NCBI GenBank assembly: GCA_003244255.1
Contig: QHCD01000029.1
Span: forward strand, 1-64,000
Direction of reading: 5' to 3'
DNA: 64,000 bases
Source: Pseudonocardiales bacterium
GTDB lineage: Bacteria; Actinomycetota; Actinomycetes; Mycobacteriales; QHCD01
This document shows, piece by piece, positions 1 to 8,201 of this stretch. A program made the position numbers and the translations under genes. The stretch's first letter is position 1; each line of letters starts with the position of its first letter. The notes under the pieces were generated by a model that saw only the letters and a list, made by a program, of their open reading frames with translations, ran no database searches and was not told the DNA's origin.

Positions 1-33
1 TGATCTTGAAGCACCAGGGTTAGGGCGGCGGCG

Positions 34-1308
34 ATGAGGCCTCCACGCAAGCCGTCCCACTCTGGTGACGCCGCGGCCGAGGAGGACGTAACTACTCTCG
101 CCGACGCCGCGGCTGTACTCGGTTCTGACTCACGGCGCGAACCGATGGGCCTGCCGGTCGTGGGGGAGGATTGCCTGGCCCGGCTCGACGATGACGGCGG
201 CTCGGTTCCGGCCCCGTCGGATCCGCGGGCGGGATCGGAAGACGCGGTCGGCATTAGCGACGGGCCGGTCACGCCCGGGGGCGAGCTGACGGTACGGGAT
301 CACGCCCGGCTCGCCGAGCGGCTGGCCGACGATATTGGTCGATTGCGGCAAGCCCGGCTCAACCACCACGACGTCCGCCAAGTGCAAGATCGTCTGCAGG
401 CCTTCGTGACCGAAGAGCTGATCCCGTACCTGCACGCCGAGGACGCCGTGCTGGCTGACACCTCAACCCGGCGCCGCCCGGGTGGGCGGGCGTCGCGGGA
501 AACCCGGCGGGTCAAACGTCAGCGGCGCGAGCATCACCGGATGATGGAGATCGCGGACGCACTGCGACTGGCCGATACACCGGTGCTGGTCTTGGCCCGC
601 GCCGAAGATCTGAGGGCCTTGCTGTTCGCTCATCTCGCGCGGGAGGACCGCGAGCTGATGGCGGCGGCCCGAGCCGGCGCCGACGAAGCGCTGGGTCCGT
701 CATCGGCGGCGGCCGTGCTGAGCGCCGAACTAGAGGAACTCCTCGCCCATGACCATGCCCGTATCACAGCCGCGATTACGGGGGCCCGCGATGCCGCCGC
801 CGATCAATCCGATGAGGAGTTGGGTGCCTGCGATCGGGCTACCGCCGCGTTGTCCCAGCATGCGGCGGTGATGTCGACCCGCGCCTATCCGATGCTGCGA
901 CGTGTCCTTCCCGCTCCGGAACGGGCCGCGACCGGCCCCCTGACCGAAGACCTGCGCTCGGCCGAGCGCGCCCTGCGACACCTGAACCGATTGCTGCGAG
1001 GCGCGTCCGCGGAGGACGAGTCCTACCAGAACCGGGAGCGGTTGTGGCAGGAGGTCGACCGGGCGTGGCATCACCACGTGGCCGATGAAGAGCCGCTACT
1101 GCGGCGGGCGGCCCCGTTGCTGGGACCCGACCGGGTGCTCTCGCTGATTACCTCGTTACGCCGACCCTTCCGACACTCCTTGACCCGGCAACACCCGCTT
1201 CTGCTGCGCGGCGGCTGGCCCACCGGATTGGCGATCCGAGCCCAATACCGGATCGATCACTGGCACGATGTCCTCGACAACCGAGACACCTGGCGTACTG
1301 GAGGATAA
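34..1308 (+). CDS. Hemerythrin (HHE)-like domain protein
   Basis: A 424-aa protein with an acidic, low-complexity N-terminus (about residues 1-85), then three helical repeats of the hemerythrin/HHE cation-binding type, at about residues 88-220, 232-298 and 305-370. His and Glu ligands recur in motifs such as PYLHAEDAV, LFAHLAREDREL, LLAHDHARI and WHHHVADEEPLL. Such domains carry a non-haem di-iron centre and bind oxygen or sense redox state; that role is inferred from the family. The ATG at 34 is the first in frame, but a later start is possible because the first 85 residues are unlike the rest. The downstream neighbour is a pseudogene, so no operon is apparent. Confidence 0.7.
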   Translation: MRPPRKPSHSGDAAAEEDVTTLADAAAVLGSDSRREPMGLPVVGEDCLARLDDDGGSVPAPSDPRAGSEDAVGISDGPVTPGGELTVRDHARLAERLADDIGRLRQARLNHHDVRQVQDRLQAFVTEELIPYLHAEDAVLADTSTRRRPGGRASRETRRVKRQRREHHRMMEIADALRLADTPVLVLARAEDLRALLFAHLAREDRELMAAARAGADEALGPSSAAAVLSAELEELLAHDHARITAAITGARDAAADQSDEELGACDRATAALSQHAAVMSTRAYPMLRRVLPAPERAATGPLTEDLRSAERALRHLNRLLRGASAEDESYQNRERLWQEVDRAWHHHVADEEPLLRRAAPLLGPDRVLSLITSLRRPFRHSLTRQHPLLLRGGWPTGLAIRAQYRIDHWHDVLDNRDTWRTGG

Positions 1309-1666
1309 GTGCTCTCGGGATCGGGATCGTGCGATCTCCCCGGTGTCCGGGTGCTGCCACCGTTGCCTCTGCCTTCTCTGTGGAAGGGGACGACTCGAGG
1401 CGCCGGTCGAAGCGAGATCGGCGTGTACGGATAGCCGCTCCGCTCTCTGATGCGCCGACCGCGCCGGGCGCTCTCGTTCCCGGTAAACGTTGCTCCCAGC
1501 GCCCTAATTGTCCCGTCGGGGGTGCCAAACATCACGACGCGGCGTTCGATGGCCTAGGCGACGTCATCCCCGCGGCGGAGCAGACCCCGCAACGCCTCAG
1601 TTGTCGGGGTTGGGGGCAGCAATCGACCAGGATCCGCAACGGCGTCATGGACCGGAGACTCACCGC
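1309..1666. other. Intergenic, no gene recognised
   Basis: About 360 bases between the hemerythrin-like gene and the YihY remnant. Open frames here have no recognisable protein character. I see no convincing terminator or repeat. Confidence 0.5.
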
Positions 1667-2178
1667 ATGCGCGGTACGTCCGGCTCGCTGGGACCGATCC
1701 TGAAGATCCTGGCGCTGGCCTCGTCGGTGGTGATCAACGCCGCCGTGTTCGTGCTCGCGTTCCGCATCGCCACCGCCCGCGACCTGTCCGTGCCGACGGC
1801 GGACCGGGCGCGGTTGTCGCCGCGATCATCTGGTAGCCGCTGCGGACCTTCGGCGTGGTCTACATCGGGCACGTCGTCAAAGGCGCCAGCGCCACCAACG
1901 GCGTCTTCGCCCTCGTGCTGGGCCTCATCGCGTTCCTCTACCTCACCGGCGTCGCGGTCGTGCTCTGCGTGGAAATCAACGTCGTCCGCGTCGAGAAGCT
2001 ACACCCCCGATCGCTGCTCACCCCCTTCACCGACAACGTCGTGCTCACCGGCGGCGACAAACGCGCCTACACCGGCCAAGCCACCGCCCAACGCAACAAA
2101 GGCTTCGAAGACGTCGACGTCACCTTCGACCCACCCGCCCCGACCGACGACGGGTCCGGGCTACCCAGGCCGGACTGA
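1667..2178 (+). pseudogene. YihY/BrkB-family membrane protein, C-terminal remnant
   Basis: Only the last third of a YihY/virulence-factor BrkB family membrane protein survives. The first part (LKILALASSVVINAAVFVLA, from about 1690) is in frame 2. After about 1800 the family match continues in frame 1 (GPGAVVAAIIW, then PLRTFGVVYIGHVVKGAS and two hydrophobic segments). A TAG at 1834-1836 stands where the family normally has Gln after the Trp. One frameshift, one nonsense codon and loss of the N-terminus make this a clear pseudogene. The stop is at 2176-2178. Confidence 0.75.
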
Positions 2179-2564
2179 GATGGCAGTTAAGAGCCGTCCT
2201 GCGCATGGGCCCGGTGCCATGAGCGAAGCCGGACGAGTCGGGTGGCCGAGGAGGTCAGGCCGAACACCGAGCGGACGTCAGTCGCTGGCTGACGCGGCCG
2301 ACTTGAGGTCCGCCGACAACCGTTCCTCGAGGTGGGGCCGTGGCACCACGCTGCGAGCGCTGTCAACCGCGCGAGGGAGGAACAGTCAGCTAGCACGTAT
2401 CCCGCGTAATTTATGGAATGCTGGCGATCCCCGCGATCTGGCCGGAGGTGATGTTGGCCTGATCAGCCAGCACGCTTGAGTTCCATGCTATTGATGATCA
2501 GGACGATCGCAACCGACACCGAGATCACCGGCGCCCCAACGTCAACCGACCGCACCACCGGGCG
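2179..2564. other. Intergenic, no gene recognised
   Basis: About 385 bases between the YihY remnant and the convergent VOC gene. I found no supported gene, RNA or repeat in it. Confidence 0.45.
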
Positions 2565-2996
2565 CTAGGCGAGGGGAGCGGTGAGCTCGATGTTGATGTC
2601 GTCGGGGTCTTGGAACGACAAGATCGCCATCCCGGCATCAGCCAGGTCGTTGATGTCGCCAGGCGTGATTCCGGCTTGGGCCAACGCAGCGGCAGCGTTG
2701 ACGAGATCAGCGCGGGAGGCGACCGCGAAACTAACGTGGTCCAGCCCCGTGTGCTCAGAGTCGAATGCGTCGCTGCCAACGGGACGGAGACCGAACAGCG
2801 TGCCTTGCGGCGTCTGATAGACGGTGCCCCCATAAAACTTCTCCGGCGAGTCCTTGACCCCGGGCTCACCGACCAAGCCCGATGAATCAACGGCGATAGG
2901 CCAACCAAACACCTGATCATAGAAAGCCTTCGAGCGCGCGATATCAGTGACCGTGAGCCGAACGTGGGCGAAACCGGAACTGTCGATGAGAGCCAT
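2565..2996 (-). CDS. VOC-family (glyoxalase/dioxygenase-fold) protein
   Basis: A 143-aa protein with the paired beta-alpha-beta-beta-beta modules of the vicinal oxygen chelate superfamily. The first module starts FAHVRLTVTDIARSKAFYDQ and contains the GTLFGLRP strand. The second begins GLDHVSFAVASRADL and ends with the acidic DPDDINIEL strand typical of glyoxalase/bleomycin-resistance proteins. Full length for a single-chain VOC protein, with no internal lesion. The substrate cannot be told from sequence. It lies alone, opposite in strand to the YihY remnant. Confidence 0.8.
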   Translation of the reverse strand: MALIDSSGFAHVRLTVTDIARSKAFYDQVFGWPIAVDSSGLVGEPGVKDSPEKFYGGTVYQTPQGTLFGLRPVGSDAFDSEHTGLDHVSFAVASRADLVNAAAALAQAGITPGDINDLADAGMAILSFQDPDDINIELTAPLA

Positions 2997-3130
2997 CCTC
3001 GTAGACTACGCATCCGCCGTCGGACCTGGCATCGGTTCACGTCCTCGTCACGGCCGAGCTAACATGCACGTCAGCTTCTTAGAAGAGACGGCTTCCGCTC
3101 CTCAGATTGACATGAGGTACGTTCGGGGGC

Positions 3131-3710
3131 CTACACGCCGCGGTCGCGGAGACCGTCGGCGGCCTGGGCGTGGCGTTGTTTGCTGATCTCGGTGTAACCA
3201 GCGACCGAGCCGAGTCCGTGGTGGCCCAGGAATTCCGCGGTGAGGCGGGGGTCCGCCGATTTCTTCTTGGACGATGGTGCCGGCGGTGTGGCGGAAGCGG
3301 TGCGGGTGTAGTCCGCCGCTGACCTTGTTGCGTAGGCCGATGCGGGTGCAGATGGCTTCGGCGCCGCGGACGCTGAGTCGGCGGCCAGCGCGGCCGGGGG
3401 AGAGGCTGATGAACAAGGCGGGTGCGTCGTCGGTGCGGGCCGCGAGGTAGCGGTTCGTGATCTCTCGGGTCCGGTCGGTGATCACCACGGTGCGCTCGAC
3501 ATCGCCCTTGCCGCGGACTACGACCCGGTCGCCGCCCCAGGCGGCGCGGTCGACCGCGAGTGCTTCGGAGATGCGGCAGCCGGTGGAGACCGGGAACGCG
3601 ACGAGCGCGTGGTCGCGCAGCCCGGTGTCATCTAGTGACAGGTCGGCGCCGGCGGTGACGTTGGTGAGGTCCTGGCTGGTGTGGCTGCGCCCGCGTACGG
3701 TAGGCCGCGA
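3131..3710 (-). pseudogene. Tyrosine recombinase/integrase, catalytic domain, frameshifted
   Basis: Minus-strand reading shows the catalytic half of a phage-type tyrosine recombinase: Arg in TGCRISEAL, the HPHRFRHT box (HxxR), then, after a one-base frameshift at about 3255, GHHGLGSVAGYTEI with the last His and nucleophilic Tyr, ending at TAG (3131-3133). Without correcting the frameshift the ORF runs on to 3102 with a nonsense tail. The N-terminal core-binding domain is missing; sequence upstream of about 3710 looks unrelated. It is probably a relic of the element that brought in the neighbouring Abi gene. Confidence 0.75.
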
Positions 3711-3841
3711 CGCTCCGACCGGTCGCGATAAGAGCGCGGACTTGAGTATGTTGATTCGCGTAGACTCGCGAACGGGTTTGGACAGCGCCCAGCCCCCCGG
3801 GCAGAGCAATTTCTCGGGCGTCGACGTCGGCCGCCGCGGCC

Positions 3842-4554
3842 TTAGTGAGGGCGCCCCCGGAGAGTTGCCGTCACCCGCTGGCGCGAGGTGAACCACGTCT
3901 CGATTGTTAGGTCGACGGCGCGCAGGACAGCACGCATAGCGTTGACCTCGTTGTGTACTGTGCCGGAACGTAGCAACGGCTCGAGATGGGCGACGCGGTT
4001 GCGGAGACGGTAGATTCCATCAACCTGTTGGACGAGATGAACAGGCTTGACCGCCAAGTGCGGAAAGCTCTTCGCCAGAGCCTCGCGCCAGAGCAGCTGG
4101 CGACGAGGGTCCCGGCTGGGCAAGAGGAAGCGCCAGGTGCCAATTAGAGCTGGGCCAGCACATCGGGGTGTCCCGGTGCCCGGCCGCCAGGCTTGCCCAT
4201 TCTGAGCGCGGTGCGAGCCCGATCGGTCGCTTTCCCGATGTCGTTGCCGGCGAGCCGGGTCAGGAGGTGCGCTGGATCCATGAGCCAGTCGGCAGCGTGG
4301 GCTCGACCGGTCGAGGTGTCGATCTGGGTGGCGTTCCACGCCGACAATTGGGTATCCATCGCGTTGCGCAGCACGACTTCGAAGACGTGCAGCGCCTCAT
4401 ATACAGCGCCGGACAGGTCGACATTCCACTGGTACAGTCGCAGCGCATCCCTGACGTTGCCGCCGGTGGCCGTCAGGTAGGGACCCAGCCGCGGGAGGCT
4501 CAAGTGCGCGACGATGGCGACGACTCGGGGGTCCGGTTGAACTGTCGCTGCCAC
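3842..4554 (-). pseudogene. Abi-family (abortive infection) protein, frameshifted
   Basis: Two overlapping minus-strand frames form one actinobacterial Abi-family protein. The first 136 residues (LYQWNVDLSGAVYEALHVFE, then LRNAMDTQLSAW) end at a TAA about 4147. The family match resumes one base out of phase with GTWRFLLPSRD, LLWREALAKSFPHL and the diagnostic LRNRVAHLEP box near the C-terminus, ending at TAA 3842-3844. One missing base at about 4145-4150 explains the split. LRNRxAHxEP resembles the R-x4-6-H motif of HEPN-type RNases, but an enzymatic role is inference. A perfect hairpin lies 51 bases upstream of the start. Confidence 0.75.
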
Positions 4555-4604
4555 GGACGTACACTTTAGGGGAAGGCGGAGGCAGGTCTCTCCGTTACAG
4601 CTTT

Positions 4605-4643
4605 GATGAAGGCCCGGCGGTTCTCACCGTTCGGGCCTTCATC
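4605..4643 (-). ncRNA. Perfect long hairpin just upstream of the Abi gene (candidate structured RNA or attenuator)
   Basis: A 12-bp perfect stem (GATGAAGGCCCG at 4605-4616 with CGGGCCTTCATC at 4632-4643) carries an inner 4-bp stem (CGGT 4618-4621 / ACCG 4626-4629) and a TCTC loop. It lies 51 bases upstream of the Abi start on the minus strand, within its probable leader. Conserved RNAs upstream of abiF-type genes have been described (abiF RNA motif); membership here is inference. It has no U-run, which argues against a simple intrinsic terminator. Its transcript orientation is uncertain because the stem is symmetric. Confidence 0.4.
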
Positions 4644-5013
4644 CTGTCGGAGACGTTGCGCGTCGCCCCGCGAGTCTGTCGCCCAAGGGCCTGTCGTCCA
4701 AGGTGCGACGTACTGTCGAGCGACCGAGCCTGCCGCGGATGTTATGTCAGCTTATTAGGCCCCACGCGGGTGCCCAAGCCCGCGCTGGCCGCGGGGCCAC
4801 TTCACGCCATCAACATCTCCACGAGTGATACGCATCCGACGTGGATAGCTATCGGCGTGTGCTGGTCGCCCCGATGCCAGGGGTCCGGGCTGTAGGACAT
4901 CCGGCGGCGGACCGACGAGCCATCCCACTTCGGATAATCGCAGTTTCCCGCAGTGCCACCCGATGTCGCTGGGCTGGCTGCAATGAAAGCGATTTCGTGC
5001 CTTCGCCCCCTAC
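4644..5013. other. Intergenic, no gene recognised
   Basis: About 370 bases between the Abi hairpin and the ImmA/IrrE remnant. Nothing in six frames looks like a conserved protein. Confidence 0.45.
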
Positions 5014-5460
5014 CTAGAGCGTGACTCGGGGACGCGGGTCGAGGGAAGGCGCGAGCATTTCGCGGATATCGGTAAGTGGAAGTCCGCGGTCGGCGGAGAG
5101 GTCCTCAAGTGAGGTGCCATTTTTGCCGGCCACTTCAACGGCGCGAGCGAGGAGGGTTGGTCTCTCGGGAGGGCCGAGGTCACCTGGTTCTTGGGTGCGC
5201 CAGCGCCGTGCACTCATGGTTTTCATGGCTTGGGTGTAGAGCTCGGGCCTCAAGGTCTCCAGGGTGCTGGCGCGCTTGAGAAGCGCGGCGAGAGATACCT
5301 GCCACTTGGCTTTAAGCGCCAGCAGTCGATCCCAGTCCGGGCGTTGCGGTAGTTCATGGAGGATGTCGTGCCGTGGCATCAGGAATGCGGCCGCGAACTG
5401 GTGAGCTTGTGTTTCGGCTTGTTTGGTGCCGGCATCCTCATTCGTGTGCAGCACGAGGTG
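5014..5460 (-). pseudogene. ImmA/IrrE-family metallopeptidase, C-terminal remnant (CapP-like)
   Basis: The minus-strand frame ending at 5014 reads HLVLHTNEDAGTKQAE, then QAHQFAAAFLMP: the second half of the zinc-protease site and the following helix of ImmA/IrrE proteins, followed by a helical C-terminal region. The first half of the HExxH motif is absent: Asp-Asp replaces the expected residues right at 5461, where sequence switches to an AAA+ ATPase on the other strand. In CBASS, a divergent repressor plus ImmA/IrrE-type protease pair (CapH-CapP) controls the operon. Position and orientation fit a capP remnant; that is inference. The frame stays open past 5460, but the sequence there belongs to the AAA+ gene. 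Confidence 0.7.
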
Positions 5461-5733
5461 GTCGTCGAAATACCGATGCCCGACGAACAGGCTCGATTGT
5501 CGATCCTGCAGGCGACCGTAGCTGCGGTGATCGCGGCGTTCCCTGGGACCGCAGACCTTGCTCGACCCGGTGTCCTGGCCGAAGCCGCAGCAATCTCCGT
5601 GGGCCTTGACGCCCGGCGGTTGCGCAAGGCCGTCGCCGAGGCGTGCGCGTGGCGGCCGGAAGCCCAAGGCGACCCGTCCCGCGTGACGGGCGCCGATCTG
5701 CTCGCAGTCCTGAACCATGCAAGGAGTCAGTAA
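5461..5733 (+). pseudogene. AAA+ ATPase C-terminus (TRIP13/Pch2-like, Cap6 remnant)
   Basis: About 90 residues remain: VEIPMPDEQARLSIL, then EAAAISVGLDARRLRKAV and DPSRVTGADLLAVL, typical of the lid/C-terminal region of an AAA+ ATPase. Walker A, Walker B and all N-terminal sequence are gone, cut off at 5461 where the ImmA/IrrE remnant begins on the opposite strand. The downstream HORMA gene identifies this as the TRIP13-like remodeller (Cap6) of a HORMA-containing CBASS. The TAA at 5731-5733 overlaps the next ATG, so the original operon junction is kept. Confidence 0.7.
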
Positions 5734-6224
5734 TGACGGGATCGGTCGTGGTGCGTCGCATCGGTTCGGTGCCGGCACGGACCTCGATCGACACATGGCA
5801 GGCGATCGTGGCCACGATCGCCGAGCCGAGCAGCACCGCGCACGCCGCGCTGCTCGAAGCGACCGGTGTCGCGTCGATGCTGATCGCAGAGGCCTACACA
5901 CGTGATTTACCGATCGTGGTGACCCCGGCGTCGGGGCAACGGGTGCGCCTCTACACGGTGCACGGCGCTGACGCAGACGAGGCGATCGACGACGAGACAC
6001 CGTTGGCGACGTGGCCGACGACGGCGGCCGGGTGGACGGTGTCGTTGCCGTGCGCGGAGCAGGATCTCGCGTTCGCGTCCTCCGCACTCGCTGGCCTATC
6101 GGGGGTGTCCGTGCGCGACGCGGCGCTCGGGCTCGCCGTCGAATCCGACTCGGCTGCAGCCCATGCCGCCACCGTCACCGATGGGGCCATGCTGCGCGTC
6201 GACACCTCATGGTTGGAGAGCTAG
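5733..6224 (+). CDS. Unrecognised 163-aa protein inside the CBASS operon
   Basis: The start is fixed by an AAGGAG ribosome-binding site at 5721-5726 and a one-base overlap with the upstream stop; the TAG at 6222-6224 overlaps the GTG of the HORMA gene. The 163-residue product has no membrane segment or signal peptide, is rich in Ala, Thr and Asp, and looks like an alternating beta/alpha fold (RIGSVPARTSIDTWQAIVAT, GVASMLIAEAYTRDLPIVVT, RVRLYTVHG, GWTVSLPCAEQDL). I recognise no catalytic motif. Its place between the remodeller and HORMA genes suggests a CBASS accessory protein, perhaps a second HORMA-like or adaptor subunit. Unlike both neighbours, it is undamaged. Confidence 0.65.
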   Translation: MTGSVVVRRIGSVPARTSIDTWQAIVATIAEPSSTAHAALLEATGVASMLIAEAYTRDLPIVVTPASGQRVRLYTVHGADADEAIDDETPLATWPTTAAGWTVSLPCAEQDLAFASSALAGLSGVSVRDAALGLAVESDSAAAHAATVTDGAMLRVDTSWLES

Positions 6225-6612
6225 TGACCTCGGTACGCGTCTCGACCCGCACGCACTCGGTGACCCACGTCGCGACGAACATCTTGTGGGGCCTTCGCCG
6301 CATTGTGCGCGACTGCGGCCTCGACCAGACCAACATGGCCAACCAATGGGCGGTCCTGGAGGCAGGGACCTCGGCCTGGCTGACCAGCGGCGACCTGCGG
6401 CGCTGGTGCTTGAGGTCTATGACCCGCGGGACTCCGCCGGCAACGACCTGATCGGGCGCTTCGACTTCACCATCGACTACGGGTACTACCCCGACGGCGA
6501 CGGGGACCTGTGGCTCGACCCGGACACGGTCGCGTTCGCGATCCGGCGTGCAGGGACTTACCCCGCCGCGTGCAGCTACCGCTTCGTCGCCGATACCGAA
6601 CCAGGCCGCTGA
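6224..6612 (+). pseudogene. Bacterial HORMA-domain protein (Cap7-like), frameshifted
   Basis: The GTG at 6224 overlaps the upstream TAG. Frame 2 gives VRVSTRTHSVTHVATNIL, then LRRIVRDCGLDQTNM, as in bacterial HORMA proteins of CBASS. At about 6402 one base is missing; the match continues in frame 1 with LVLEVYDPRDSAGNDLIGRF, DFTIDYGYYPDGDGDLWLDP and YRFVADTEPGR, ending at TGA 6610-6612. Corrected, the product would be about 129 aa, somewhat short. In type III CBASS the HORMA protein senses a peptide and activates the CD-NTase while TRIP13/Cap6 resets it. As it stands the gene is frameshifted, so the sensing arm is probably lost. Confidence 0.75.
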
Positions 6613-7288
6613 CCGGACCTACCTGGACAAGCACCCGAGCGCGGTCTTGAACGCCGTTCGCCTGGCCCTGCTCCCGCACTACGCCGAGCACCGCGTCACC
6701 CTCGACCGGCGCGCGGTGCGCGTTGACTTCGGTCTGGTCACGGTGGACGACGTCGCGGACGGAGATGTGATGTCCTTCGATGTCGTGCCGGCATTCAGCG
6801 ACGGCGACAACTACCTCATCCCCGACGATGTCCTCGGAATCTGGATCGCCACCAACCCGAAGATGCACGCTGAGCTCGCCACCGCTGCGAACCAGGCCTA
6901 TGACAAGCAGTGGAAGCCGCTGGTGAAGATGATCAAGAAGTGGAACTTCCACACCGGCGACCCCGTCATCCCCTCCTTCCTGCTTGAGGTGCTCGCCCTC
7001 GACCTCATCGACGGCGGGTGGGCCGGCCCATATCCCTACGAGCTGCGCATGTTCTTCGGCAGCGCCGCCGACCGGATCTCTGACGGCTGGGCGGACCCCG
7101 CACACGCCGGACCGAATGTCAGCGACACCCTCGACAACGACCAGACTGCGATGAAGGCCGCCCAGCAGGCGCTGCTCGAGGCCGAACGCGCCTGCACCCG
7201 CGCGCTAGGCCTCGAGCGGTCCGGCAACAACACCGCAGCGATCAGGGAGTGGCGGGCACTGTTCGGGCCTCTGTTCCCCGCACCATGA
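6611..7288 (+). pseudogene. CD-NTase (cGAS/DncV-like nucleotidyltransferase), N-terminally truncated
   Basis: The match to SMODS-type CD-NTases starts abruptly at TYLDKHPSAVLNAVRLALLP, immediately after the HORMA stop. It includes the strand with the third catalytic Asp (VMSFDVVPAF), the LIPDDVLGIWIATNP segment and the helical KMIKKWNFHTGDPVIPSFLL region. The GS-x-x-x-GT loop and the first Asp-x-Asp pair, normally about 100 residues upstream, are missing, along with any start codon of its own. It therefore cannot make a cyclic nucleotide. The stop (7286-7288) overlaps the ATG of the effector, preserving operon structure. The open frame begins at 6548, but its first residues are out-of-frame HORMA sequence. 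Confidence 0.8.
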
Positions 7289-8148
7289 CCATCACCGAGC
7301 GCCAAGATCAGCACGAGCACCTCGACCGGCTTGCCGCCTACAGCTACCGGTATCGGGTCGCAGGACGATGGCGCGCGCTGCGTATGGCGGGAACTCTGTT
7401 GCTGGCCGCTGCCGTGCCGGTGCTCGCGTTCGCTCGACCGAGCTGGGCCGATCAACTCGCCGCAGTTGCGGCGCTGTGGCTGGTGCTCGGCCGGACCGCG
7501 CTCAGCTGGATAGAACGCAGCTCCTTCCTTAAGGCCGCGCTCATGCAGGAGTACTACGACACAAAGCTATTTGGCCTGCCCTGGAACGAGGCCTTGGCCG
7601 GTTCCGAACCACGTCAGGTGGACATCGCGGCGGACACCGCGAAACTCAAGAATCGTTCCAAGTTGCTCCAGTGGTACGACGTCGACCTCACCGGTCTGCC
7701 GTGGCCAGCCGATGTGCTGCTCTGCCAGATGCAATCCTCGTCCTGGAGTCGCCGTGACCACGAGGCCTACAGCGCCCTGCTGATCGGCTCAGCCACGATA
7801 TGGACCGCAGCAGGCCTGATCTACGGCTTCGCAGCCGACCTGTCCCTGCAGGACTTCCTCGTCCGCCTCTTCCTGCCCTCAGCACCAGCGTTGCTCGAGG
7901 CCGTCGAGCTCGCGCTCGCCCACCACACCCACGCCCGTGACCGTCGCAAGGTCGAAGACGCGGCGACCGCTGCATGGCGTATCTACCAGCGCGGCGATCA
8001 GGTCACCACAGAAATTGTGCGCCAGGTACAAGACTCCGCTTTCCAACTTCGTCGAGACCAACCCCGAGTACCCAGGTTGTTCTACAGCCTCCGCCGCACC
8101 GCCAGCTCTCGCGCAACCATCTCGGCGGCAGCAGCCAATCGACGCTGA
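7285..8148 (+). CDS. S-4TM family putative pore-forming CBASS effector
   Basis: A 287-aa protein starting at an ATG that overlaps the CD-NTase stop (ATGA). It has two pairs of transmembrane helices: about residues 33-75 and about 168-212. The soluble loop between them includes WYDVDLTGLPWPADVLLCQM, which is typical of S-4TM proteins. These are predicted membrane-disrupting effectors triggered by nucleotide second messengers. The reading frame is intact although its upstream synthase is broken, so it may be a silent leftover or serve another signal. It converges with the AbiE-like pair 53 bases downstream. Confidence 0.75.
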   Translation: MTITERQDQHEHLDRLAAYSYRYRVAGRWRALRMAGTLLLAAAVPVLAFARPSWADQLAAVAALWLVLGRTALSWIERSSFLKAALMQEYYDTKLFGLPWNEALAGSEPRQVDIAADTAKLKNRSKLLQWYDVDLTGLPWPADVLLCQMQSSSWSRRDHEAYSALLIGSATIWTAAGLIYGFAADLSLQDFLVRLFLPSAPALLEAVELALAHHTHARDRRKVEDAATAAWRIYQRGDQVTTEIVRQVQDSAFQLRRDQPRVPRLFYSLRRTASSRATISAAAANRR

Positions 8149-8201
8149 CATGCAATACCGGTTCGTGAAGGGGCGAACATCTCAGCCGGAGTAACTCCGG
8201 C

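Noticed and set aside
4605-4643. Simple rho-independent terminator
   Set aside because: The stem is strong, but there is no T-run on either side, and its position in the Abi leader on an otherwise empty stretch suggests another role. Not fully excluded.
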